From NCBI RefSeq assembly GCF_013449685.1, contig NZ_JACDSF010000063.1:1-64000 (forward strand): a stretch of DNA of 64,000 nucleotides, in the 5' to 3' direction. Below, piece after piece: positions 55,197-63,104 of this stretch. The notes under the pieces are model-generated. The model was not told where the DNA came from, ran no database searches, and saw only the letters and a list, made by a program, of their open reading frames with translations. This DNA comes from Pectobacterium brasiliense. Lineage in GTDB: Bacteria; Pseudomonadota; Gammaproteobacteria; Enterobacterales; Enterobacteriaceae. The stretch's first letter is position 1. Every line of letters begins with the position of its first letter. Made by a program: the position numbers and the translations under genes.

Positions 55197-56357
55197 ATGA
55201 CGCGTAAACAGGCAACGATCGCAGTCCGCAGCGGGTTAAATAATGATGAGCAGTATGGCTGCGTCGTCCCACCCATTCACCTTTCCAGCACGTATAACTT
55301 TACCGGATTCAACCAGCCACGGGCACACGACTATTCGCGTCGCGGTAACCCCACGCGTGATGTTGTGCAGCGCGCGCTTGCCGAACTGGAAGGCGGTGCG
55401 GGTGCGGTAATGACGAGCAGCGGAATGTCGGCGATTATGCTGGTTTGCACGGTGTTTCTGCGTCCCGGCGATCTGCTGGTGGCGCCGCATGATTGCTATG
55501 GCGGCAGCTATCGTCTGTTTGACAGCCTGAGCAAGCGCGGCGCATTTCGCGTCAAATTTGTCGATCAAAGTGATACCGATGCGCTCAACGCGGCGTTGGC
55601 AGAAAAGCCGAAGCTGGTGCTGGTGGAAAGTCCAAGCAATCCACTGCTGCGCGTCGTGGATATTGCCGCGATTTGTCAGGCCGCGCGCGAAGCGGGTGCG
55701 GTTAGCGTAGTGGATAACACCTTCCTGAGCCCAGCGTTGCAGAAGCCGCTGGAACTGGGTGCCGATCTGGTGGTGCATTCCTGTACCAAGTACCTGAATG
55801 GTCACTCTGACGTAGTGGCGGGCGCAGTGATCGCCAAAGATGCCGATACCATTACTGAACTGGCCTGGTGGGCGAACAACATCGGCGTCACAGGTGCGGC
55901 GTTTGACAGTTATCTGCTGCTACGCGGCCTGCGTACCTTATCGCCACGTATGGCGGCCGCGCAGCGTAATGCGCAACAAGTGGTTGAATTCTTACAGACG
56001 CAGCCGTTGGTGAAGGCGCTGTACCATCCTTCACTGCCGAACAATCCCGGTCATGATATTGCCCGCCGTCAACAATCCGGCTTTGGCGCTATGCTAAGTT
56101 TTGAGCTGGATGGAGATGAAGACACACTGCGCCGTTTTCTGGCATCGCTGGAGCTCTTCACACTGGCGGAATCGCTGGGCGGAGTTGAAAGTCTCATCTC
56201 TCATGCGGCAACAATGACGCATGCCGGCATGGCGCCAGAAGCGCGTGCGGCGGCGGGTATCTCTGAAACATTACTGCGTATTTCCACCGGCATTGAAGAC
56301 GGCGATGATCTGGTTGCCGATCTGGATCGTGCGTTTCAAGCCGCTGCCAAGAGGTAA
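55197..56357 (+). CDS. metB: Cystathionine gamma-synthase MetB
   Basis: PLP enzyme joining O-succinylhomoserine and cysteine to cystathionine in methionine synthesis. The 386-residue product equals E. coli MetB. Visible: the SSTYNFTGFNQPRAHDYSRR substrate region, the SSGMSAIML cofactor loop, and the PLP lysine Lys198 in HSCTKYLNGHSDVVAG. The next gene metL begins 3 bases after its stop, so metBL is an operon under the MetJ boxes upstream. Confidence 0.97.
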   Translation: MTRKQATIAVRSGLNNDEQYGCVVPPIHLSSTYNFTGFNQPRAHDYSRRGNPTRDVVQRALAELEGGAGAVMTSSGMSAIMLVCTVFLRPGDLLVAPHDCYGGSYRLFDSLSKRGAFRVKFVDQSDTDALNAALAEKPKLVLVESPSNPLLRVVDIAAICQAAREAGAVSVVDNTFLSPALQKPLELGADLVVHSCTKYLNGHSDVVAGAVIAKDADTITELAWWANNIGVTGAAFDSYLLLRGLRTLSPRMAAAQRNAQQVVEFLQTQPLVKALYHPSLPNNPGHDIARRQQSGFGAMLSFELDGDEDTLRRFLASLELFTLAESLGGVESLISHAATMTHAGMAPEARAAAGISETLLRISTGIEDGDDLVADLDRAFQAAAKR

Positions 56358-56359
56358 GA

Positions 56360-58795
56360 ATGAGTGCATTAGGAGTAGCGCCATCGGTAACGGGCCGACA
56401 GCTGCATAAGTTTGGCGGTAGCAGTCTGGCTGATGTGAAGTGTTACCTACGCGTAGCCGGTATTATGGCGGAGTATAGCCACCCCGGTGATTTGATGGTG
56501 GTATCTGCCGCAGGCAGTACCACAAACCAGCTGATTAGCTGGTTGAAACTGAGCCAGAGCGACCGTCTGTCGGCGCATCAGGTTCAGCAGGCATTACGCC
56601 GCTACCATAGTGAACTGATTGCCGGGCTTCTGCCTGCGCAAGAGGCAGAGACGCTGACCGCTCAGTTTATTCGCGATCTGGAGCGTTTGGCTGCGCTGCT
56701 GGATGGCAAGCTGACGGATGCCGTCTACGCCGAAGTGGTTGGGCACGGTGAAATCTGGTCAGCTCGCCTGATGTCTGCCGTGTTAAATCATCGGGATATG
56801 AATGCCGCATGGCTGGATGCGCGTGATTTTCTCTGTGCAGAACGTGCCGCGCAGCCACAGGTGGATGAAGGCCGTTCCTGGCCGCTGTTGCAGCAATATC
56901 TGACGCAGCACGCAGGTCAGCGTTTAGTGGTAACGGGTTTTATCTGCCGTAATGATGCAGGCGAAACGGTGCTGCTGGGGCGCAACGGCAGTGACTATTC
57001 CGCCACACAAATTGGTGCGTTGGCGGGCGTTGAACGCGTGACCATCTGGAGCGACGTCGCTGGGGTGTATAGCGCCGACCCGCGTAAAGTCAAAGATGCC
57101 TGCCTGTTGCCACTGCTGCGGCTAGATGAAGCCAGTGAACTGGCACGTCTGGCGGCACCGGTATTACATACGCGTACCTTACAGCCCGTTTCCGGCAGCG
57201 ATATCGACCTGCAACTGCGTTGCAGCTATCAGCCTGAACAAGGGTCGACGCGCATCGAACGCGTACTGGCCTCGGGGACGGGTGCCAAAATTGTCACCAG
57301 CCATGATGACGTGTGCCTGATTGAAGTTCAGGTTCCTTCTGAACACGATTTCGTGCTGCTGCAAAAAGAAGTCGAACAGCTTCTGAATCGTGCGCAACTG
57401 AAACCGCTGGCGATCGGCGTTCATCAGGATCGTAACCTGCTGCAACTGTGCTACACCTCCGAAGTGGTGGATAGCGCGCTGCAACTGCTGGCACAGGCCG
57501 CGTTACCTGTTGAACTCAATCAGCGTGATGGGCTGGCGATGGTCGCGATGGTCGGTGCAGGCGTGGGTAAAAATCCGCTGCACAGCCACCGCTTCTATCA
57601 GCAGTTGAAAGATCAGCCGATTGAATTTGTCCGCCAAGCCGATGATGGCATCAGCCTGGTGGCGGTGCTGCGTGTCGGCCCGACAGAGCATCTGATTCGC
57701 GGGCTGCACCATTCGCTGTTCCGGGCAGAGAAGCGCATCGGTCTGGTGCTGTTTGGCAAAGGAAATATTGGTTCACGCTGGCTGGAGCTGTTTGCGCGTG
57801 AGCAGAGCAATTTGTCTGCACGTACCGGTTTTGAGTTTGTACTGGCTGGTGTGGTGGACAGTACGCGCAGCCTGTTGAACTATGACGGACTGGATGCCAG
57901 CCGTGCGTTGGCTTTCTTCGAAAGTGAAGCGCAAGAGCGGGATGGTGAAGATCTGTTCCTGTGGATGCGTGCGCACCCCTTCGATGATTTGGTGGTGCTG
58001 GACGTCACCGCCAGTGAATCGGTCGCCGATCTGTATCTGGATTTCGCCAGCTACGGTTTCCATGTCATCAGCGCTAACAAACTGGCGGGTGCATCAGGCG
58101 GCAATAACTATCGCCAGATCCGCGACGCGTTCGCGAAAACGGATCGTCACTGGTTGTATAACGCGACCGTCGGCGCAGGGTTGCCGGTCAACTTTGCGGT
58201 ACGCGATCTGCGGGAAAGCGGCGACAGTATTCTGGCGATTAGCGGGATTTTCTCCGGCACGCTTTCCTGGCTGTTCTTGCAGTTTGACGGCACCGTACCG
58301 TTCACCGAACTGGTCGATCAGGCTTGCCAGCAGGGGCTGACCGAGCCGGATCCGCGTGTTGATCTTTCTGGTCAGGACGTCATGCGTAAACTGGTGATTC
58401 TGGCGCGTGAAGCGGGCTATGACATCGAGCCTAGTCAGGTTCGGGTTGAGTCGCTGGTGCCGCCGGGCTGTGAGCAGGGTTCTGTCGATTACTTCTTCGA
58501 GAATGGCGATTCGCTGAACGAGCAGATGCTGCGTCGTCTGGAAGCCGCACAGGAAATGGGTCTGGTTCTGCGTCACGTTGCACGCTTTGACAGCAATGGT
58601 AAAGCGCGGGTGGGCGTTGAAGCCGTCCGTCCCGATCATCCGCTGGCCTCGCTGTTTCCGGGTGATAACGTGTTTGCGATTGAAAGCCGCTGGTATCGGG
58701 ATAACCCGCTGGTTATCCGTGGGCCGGGCGCGGGGCGCGATGTCACCGCGGGTGCGCTTCAGTCTGACCTAAACCGTTTGGCACAGTTGTTGTAG
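56360..58795 (+). CDS. metL: Bifunctional aspartokinase II / homoserine dehydrogenase II MetL
   Basis: Fused enzyme catalysing the first and third steps from aspartate toward methionine and threonine. The 811-residue protein has an N-terminal kinase domain (KFGGSSLADVKC near residue 17, GRNGSDYSATQIGAL), degenerate ACT-like regions, and a C-terminal dehydrogenase with the nucleotide loop LVLFGKGNIGSRWLEL (about 465), ISANKLAGASG and NATVGAGLPV. MetL is the repression-controlled isoenzyme not inhibited by threonine. A hairpin at 58821-58852 (TTGGCC/GGCCAA with an inner stem) follows but lacks a T-run. Confidence 0.97.
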   Translation: MSALGVAPSVTGRQLHKFGGSSLADVKCYLRVAGIMAEYSHPGDLMVVSAAGSTTNQLISWLKLSQSDRLSAHQVQQALRRYHSELIAGLLPAQEAETLTAQFIRDLERLAALLDGKLTDAVYAEVVGHGEIWSARLMSAVLNHRDMNAAWLDARDFLCAERAAQPQVDEGRSWPLLQQYLTQHAGQRLVVTGFICRNDAGETVLLGRNGSDYSATQIGALAGVERVTIWSDVAGVYSADPRKVKDACLLPLLRLDEASELARLAAPVLHTRTLQPVSGSDIDLQLRCSYQPEQGSTRIERVLASGTGAKIVTSHDDVCLIEVQVPSEHDFVLLQKEVEQLLNRAQLKPLAIGVHQDRNLLQLCYTSEVVDSALQLLAQAALPVELNQRDGLAMVAMVGAGVGKNPLHSHRFYQQLKDQPIEFVRQADDGISLVAVLRVGPTEHLIRGLHHSLFRAEKRIGLVLFGKGNIGSRWLELFAREQSNLSARTGFEFVLAGVVDSTRSLLNYDGLDASRALAFFESEAQERDGEDLFLWMRAHPFDDLVVLDVTASESVADLYLDFASYGFHVISANKLAGASGGNNYRQIRDAFAKTDRHWLYNATVGAGLPVNFAVRDLRESGDSILAISGIFSGTLSWLFLQFDGTVPFTELVDQACQQGLTEPDPRVDLSGQDVMRKLVILAREAGYDIEPSQVRVESLVPPGCEQGSVDYFFENGDSLNEQMLRRLEAAQEMGLVLRHVARFDSNGKARVGVEAVRPDHPLASLFPGDNVFAIESRWYRDNPLVIRGPGAGRDVTAGALQSDLNRLAQLL

Positions 58796-58923
58796 AACCT
58801 GTTGTCAGCGCGATATACCGTTGGCCGTCTCCGCGTATGGGGAGATGGCCAATACTCAAGAGACCCATTCCCTCGTTTCCCTTCTCGCTAAGAAATTTCC
58901 ACCGCTATCTTTCTCGTCAGTCG

Positions 58924-58969
58924 TGTCATTGAAATGTCACGGTGACAACACGCCACTGACACGATGTCA
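58924..58969. promoter_or_regulatory. Cluster of TGTCA/TGACA half-sites before the ABC operon
   Basis: Five copies lie within 46 bp: TGTCA at 58924, 58935 and 58965, and TGACA at 58943 and 58957. They include a perfect palindrome TGTCACGGTGACA (58935-58947) and a second, TGACACGATGTCA (58957-58969). This looks like a multi-operator array for the ABC operon, perhaps for its own LacI-family regulator. The binding protein is unknown. Confidence 0.5.
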
Positions 58970-59013
58970 CCGCACAATCAGCGCATTGTTTGATTATCGT
59001 GGAATGCACAGCT

Positions 59014-60180
59014 GTGCAAAAAACAACTTCCTCTGCGGCATCACCGCATATTGTCATCGACCACCTACACGTTGGATACGGCACGACCGCCGTATTGAAC
59101 GATATCCATCTGGAGATTGCACAGGGCGAATTCGTGGCATTGCTCGGTTCGTCAGGGTGCGGCAAGACGACATTACTGCGTACGGTCGCTGGGTTCTCGT
59201 CACCGCGAGCGGGGGCGATTCGCGTTAACGGGCAGGATATGACGCAAGCGCCGCCAGAGAAACGCGGAATGGCGCTGGTGTTTCAGAGCTACGCGCTGTG
59301 GCCGCATATGACGGTGGCACAGCATATTGCCTACGGACTGCGTTTACGCCGCGTCCCGCGTGCGGAGATTGCCAGCCGTGTGGCGGAACTGGAAACCATG
59401 CTCGGTTTGACGGGCCTGAGCGCCCGTAAGCCTGCGGAACTGTCCGGTGGACAGCGCCAGCGGGTTGCCTTGGGGCGTGCACTGGCGGTGAGGCCCGATA
59501 TTCTGCTGCTGGATGAACCACTCTCCAATCTGGATGCCCGTATTCGCTTACAGCTACGTGATGAGATCCGTGCGCTGCAACAACGGCTGGGATTGACCGC
59601 GATCCACGTGACGCACGATCGCGAAGAAGCGATGGTGATGGCGGACCGCATCGTGATTTTGAATCAGGGTCGCATCATGCAGGCGGGTAGCCCACAAGAG
59701 GTGTATCACCATCCTGCCAGTTCGTTTGTCGCGGCGTTTATGGGCGCGGAAAATCGGCTGGTGCTGGAAGCGCGTTATGACGGCGAGACGCTGATGATTC
59801 CCGGTGATGCCGAGAGTCATTCGCTGGTGCCAGCGAACACGTCACTACCGCCTGGAGTGATAGAAGCACGTTTTCGTGCGGAAGCTGCTTGTCTTTACGA
59901 TCCGGCAGACGTCCCGCTTATCCAGCCCGGCATGTTGATGCGCTACGGCACGGTGCAGGCACAGAGCTACCCCGGCGGATACTGGCTGCATACGATTTCC
60001 AGCGGTACCTGGCGGATACAGGTTCATGCGTCGCACCCCTATGCCATCGGGCAGCGGGTTGCGGTGCAGATCCCTGCTGAGGCGCTGTTCCTTTTCCCGC
60101 TGGCAGAAGAGACGACATCTTCGACGGCGATACCAGATACCACTTCACGTTATTCCCCGCTTCCCGGCCTGACGGCCTGA
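59014..60180 (+). CDS. ABC importer ATPase (iron/polyamine/phosphonate-type, CUT1-like)
   Basis: A 388-residue ATPase with Walker A GSSGCGKTT, signature LSGGQRQR, Walker B DILLLDEPLSNLD, switch HVTHDREEA, and a C-terminal TOBE-type regulatory domain (about 280-370). This is the length of the PotA/FbpC/PhnT/UgpC group. No ATG fits the start: GTG at 59014 is chosen (GTGGA upstream), with GTG 58999 or TTG 58990 possible. It heads an operon of ATPase, binding protein, two permeases and a LacI regulator. Substrate not deducible; Fe(III), 2-aminoethylphosphonate, polyamine or phosphorylated sugar are the family choices. Confidence 0.88.
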   Translation: MQKTTSSAASPHIVIDHLHVGYGTTAVLNDIHLEIAQGEFVALLGSSGCGKTTLLRTVAGFSSPRAGAIRVNGQDMTQAPPEKRGMALVFQSYALWPHMTVAQHIAYGLRLRRVPRAEIASRVAELETMLGLTGLSARKPAELSGGQRQRVALGRALAVRPDILLLDEPLSNLDARIRLQLRDEIRALQQRLGLTAIHVTHDREEAMVMADRIVILNQGRIMQAGSPQEVYHHPASSFVAAFMGAENRLVLEARYDGETLMIPGDAESHSLVPANTSLPPGVIEARFRAEAACLYDPADVPLIQPGMLMRYGTVQAQSYPGGYWLHTISSGTWRIQVHASHPYAIGQRVAVQIPAEALFLFPLAEETTSSTAIPDTTSRYSPLPGLTA

Positions 60181-60202
60181 TCCTAAATTGGAGACAAATG
60201 AG

Positions 60203-61336
60203 ATGAAACGCATTTTTGCTGCAACGCTGATGATGAGTACGCCGCTGGCGGCGGTACAGGCACAGGAATTAACCGTGTTGACGGCGGGTGACCAAAACAT
60301 GGTCGACTATGTCAATGAATATCTGGGGCCGCTGTTTGAGAAGCAGCATCCCGGTGTAAAAGTACGTGCCGTCGGCACCGGACCGGGTGATGCGGGGTCG
60401 CAGAAGATTCTTGAGCGTTTCAATGCACAGCAGGCCGCCGGAGCCAAAGTCTGGGACACCGATGTGGCGGTCGTGCACGAGAAATTTGTCGGCCCGATGG
60501 TGCAAAAGGGCGACTTGCTGAAATATCGCGATGATATCGCCAGCGGCAAGCTGGTCAGCATGGCCGCTGCGGATAAAGCCATGGGCACAGACGTGAAAGG
60601 TTACGTCATGCCGATGTTCAGCAGCCAGACGGCGCTGGCCTATAACCCCAGCCTGGTAGCGAATCCACCTAAAAGCTATGACGAAATCCAGCAGTGGGCT
60701 GCCGCGAATCCGAAGATGTTCGGCTACAACGGTATTAAGGGCGGCGCATCGGGCGTGAGCTTCGTCATGGGTTGGATTTACGCTTACGGCGGTGATGCCC
60801 AGAAGCTGATGAACGGGCCGTTTGACGAAGCGGAAGCACAGAAATGGCAACCGGCGTTTGAGCGCCTGAAAGCCTTTAACAAGAACGTGACGCTGACGCC
60901 GGGCAACGCTGGCACGCTCGACATGCTGAGCCGTGGCGAAATCGCGATGGGGCCGGTGTGGGTCGATATGTTCTATTCCTGGAAAGCGAGCGGACAGCTG
61001 CCGGACAATTTCAAATTGCTGCTTCCTGCGCCCGGTATGCCAGGGCAGCCGATGCACTATGTCATCCCCGCGCAGGCACCGAACCGCGAACTGGCTAAAC
61101 AGTTTGTTGAACTGGCAACCAGCGCCAAAGTGCAGGCCGAAGGGATTGTGGAACGCTTTAACTGGTATCCGGGGATCGATGCCAAGTACGTTCAGGCCGA
61201 GCTGAAGCCCGCAGTATGGCAGCGTCTTTTCACGGACGTAACGCCGGATGAACTGGCGAGCAAAGGCAAGACGTTCCCTATCGCGCCTTACCACACTGCG
61301 ATCCTGAATGCCTATGAGCAGGCGATGGCGAAGTAA
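60203..61336 (+). CDS. ABC extracellular substrate-binding protein, family 1
   Basis: A 377-residue periplasmic protein with a signal peptide (MKRIFAATLMMSTPLAAVQA, cut near AQA-QE) and the family-1 fold: LTVLTAGDQNMVDYVNEYLG, VVHEKFVGPMVQKGDLL, MPMFSSQTALAYNPSLV, GGASGVSFVMGWIYAYGGD, EIAMGPVWVDMFYSW. The ATG at 60203 has GGAG 9 bases upstream; a TTG at 60188 is an alternative but weaker. Aromatic residues (Trp, Tyr) are frequent, as in sugar or sugar-phosphate binders, but this does not fix the ligand. A palindromic repeat separates it from the permeases. Confidence 0.88.
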   Translation: MKRIFAATLMMSTPLAAVQAQELTVLTAGDQNMVDYVNEYLGPLFEKQHPGVKVRAVGTGPGDAGSQKILERFNAQQAAGAKVWDTDVAVVHEKFVGPMVQKGDLLKYRDDIASGKLVSMAAADKAMGTDVKGYVMPMFSSQTALAYNPSLVANPPKSYDEIQQWAAANPKMFGYNGIKGGASGVSFVMGWIYAYGGDAQKLMNGPFDEAEAQKWQPAFERLKAFNKNVTLTPGNAGTLDMLSRGEIAMGPVWVDMFYSWKASGQLPDNFKLLLPAPGMPGQPMHYVIPAQAPNRELAKQFVELATSAKVQAEGIVERFNWYPGIDAKYVQAELKPAVWQRLFTDVTPDELASKGKTFPIAPYHTAILNAYEQAMAK

Positions 61337-61338
61337 TT

Positions 61339-61405
61339 ATACCCGTCATACTTCAAGCTGCTTGTGCGTTAGCCGCCTTCATGCAACTCGAATTATTTAG
61401 GGTAT
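61339..61405. repeat. Short palindromic intergenic repeat
   Basis: ATACCCGTCATACTTCAAGC at one end and AATTATTTAGGGTAT at the other form an imperfect inverted repeat of about 23-nt arms around a short centre. The ATACCCGTCATACTTCAAG start is a sequence I recognise as a recurrent intergenic element in Yersinia, Serratia and Pectobacterium genomes. It lies inside the ABC operon between binding protein and first permease, where it may stabilise the upstream mRNA. Confidence 0.65.
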
Positions 61406-61461
61406 ATACATTTAGTACCACAGGCGCTCTGGCGGGATGAAGCCAGAGCGCGGAGACATTC

Positions 61462-62301
61462 ATGTTGCAAGTATCCCAATTCTCTTCCCGACTGGCGGGT
61501 ATCGCGCTTGTGCTACCCGCGCTGGCGGTGGTAGCTGTCTGTTTTATCACGCCGCTGGGGCTGTCGGTTGGGGGCGCTTTTGTCAGTCAGAATGGCGTAG
61601 GCGTTGATAATTTTGTCACCGCATTGACGCTCTATCTGCCCGATATTCTGTTTACCTTACTGATTGTGAGCCTCGCGACGCTGCTGATTGGCCTGCTTTC
61701 CGTCATGATCGGCGGCTACCTGACGCTGGGGGAAAGCCCGCGCATGGTGGCGCTGCTGCGCTGGGTCTATCGCTGGCCGCTGTTTATCCCGTTTATCGTG
61801 ACCGGGCAAATTTTACGCACGTTTCTGGCAAAGAACGGCTGGTTGAATGGCGCGCTGGATACGCTCGGCATTGTCGATATGGCCAGCGCCAGCAACTGGC
61901 TGGACTGGCGCGGCATCGTGTTTGCCTTCGTCTGGAAGCAGACGCCGTTTGTGGCGCTGCTGGTCGCCGGTGCGATGGCATCGCTGGATCGCACGATGAT
62001 CGAGTCCGCCCGTAACTTAGGCGCGTCGAGCTTGCGTATTCTGTGTGAAATTGTGGTGCCTCAGGTTGGGCAAACGCTGCTCACTGGACTTATTCTCTCT
62101 TTCGTCACCATGATGTCGGTGCTGTCCGTACCGATGATGATCAATGCCCAGTCGCCGACGATGCTAACCGCCAATATTGCCTTCCGCATTAACGCCTACG
62201 GCGATTATGGCGTGGCGAATGCGTTGGGGGTGATTTCCCTGCTGATGACTGGCCTGTTTGCTGTGATTTATCTCCGCTTGAACATGAGGGAGAAGGCATG
62301 A
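61462..62301 (+). CDS. ABC importer permease 1
   Basis: A 279-residue inner-membrane protein with six predicted membrane segments and the cytoplasmic coupling loop ESARNLGASSLRILCEIVVP (EAA motif), which docks on the ATPase. It is of the CUT1/iron/AEP permease type. The ATG at 61462 has GGAGA 6-7 bases upstream. Its stop overlaps the next permease start by 4 bases, so both halves of the pore are made in equal amounts. Confidence 0.9.
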   Translation: MLQVSQFSSRLAGIALVLPALAVVAVCFITPLGLSVGGAFVSQNGVGVDNFVTALTLYLPDILFTLLIVSLATLLIGLLSVMIGGYLTLGESPRMVALLRWVYRWPLFIPFIVTGQILRTFLAKNGWLNGALDTLGIVDMASASNWLDWRGIVFAFVWKQTPFVALLVAGAMASLDRTMIESARNLGASSLRILCEIVVPQVGQTLLTGLILSFVTMMSVLSVPMMINAQSPTMLTANIAFRINAYGDYGVANALGVISLLMTGLFAVIYLRLNMREKA

Positions 62302-63104
62302 AGAACGTACTGTGGTGGATCCCGAGAATGCTGATTCTGGGGACGCTGATCTTCTTGATCTTTGGGCCCTTGGCTAACCTCCTGCTGTGGTCAGTGGCGG
62401 AAAAATGGTTCTATCCCTATCTGCTGCCCAATGACTGGGGCTTTGCCTTCTGGAAGCGGGTGTTTTCACCGCGCGGGGTGGCCTGGGAAGCGCTGGGGAA
62501 TAGCGTACTGGTGGCGGTGTTCACCGTGCTGGCCTCGCTGTCGCTGGCGATTCCGGCGGGATATGCGCTGGCACGTCTGCCGCTGCCTGCTCGTGGATTG
62601 ATACTGCTGGTTTTCCTGATCCCGCAGGCATTTCCGAATCTGACGGTGTACGTCAATATCGCTCGCCTATTTTATCAGTGGGGGCTGAACGGCACGCTGC
62701 TGGGCGTTGTGCTGGTTCACACGGTTCACGGGCTGGTATTTGCGGTCTGGATTGCCTCGGCGGCGTTCTCGGCGGTTGGGCGTGAAATGGAGCAGGCGGC
62801 GCGTTCAATTGGTGCCGGGCCGTGGCGTGCTTTTGTCGATATTACCCTGCCGCTGGCTATGCCAGGGCTGATGGCATCGGCCATCTTCGTTTTCCTCGAA
62901 TCGCTGGATGAATTTACTGGCAGCTATTTCGTTGGGGCACCGGATGTGCAGATGATGCCGCTGCTGCTCTATACCGCGGGGGCGGGCGGTAACTATCAGA
63001 TCGCTTCCATTACTGCGCTGGTGCTGCTGATTCCTTCTGTGCTGTTCATGCTGGTGGTGGAACGTTTTTTGAAAGCCGACGTAATGGCAAGGATAGGGAA
63101 ATGA
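62298..63104 (+). CDS. ABC importer permease 2
   Basis: A 268-residue inner-membrane partner of permease 1 with the coupling loop EQAARSIGAGPWRAFVDITL (EAA motif) and six hydrophobic segments. It starts inside the stop of permease 1 (ATGA at 62298) and ends overlapping the LacI-type gene start (ATGA at 63101). Together with the ATPase at 59.0 kb and binding protein at 60.2 kb it makes a complete importer. Confidence 0.9.
   Translation: MKNVLWWIPRMLILGTLIFLIFGPLANLLLWSVAEKWFYPYLLPNDWGFAFWKRVFSPRGVAWEALGNSVLVAVFTVLASLSLAIPAGYALARLPLPARGLILLVFLIPQAFPNLTVYVNIARLFYQWGLNGTLLGVVLVHTVHGLVFAVWIASAAFSAVGREMEQAARSIGAGPWRAFVDITLPLAMPGLMASAIFVFLESLDEFTGSYFVGAPDVQMMPLLLYTAGAGGNYQIASITALVLLIPSVLFMLVVERFLKADVMARIGK

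Noticed and set aside
60269-61294. 341-residue open frame antisense to the ABC binding protein
   Set aside because: Opposite a gene with signal peptide and family fold; composition rich in His/Arg as in shadow frames.
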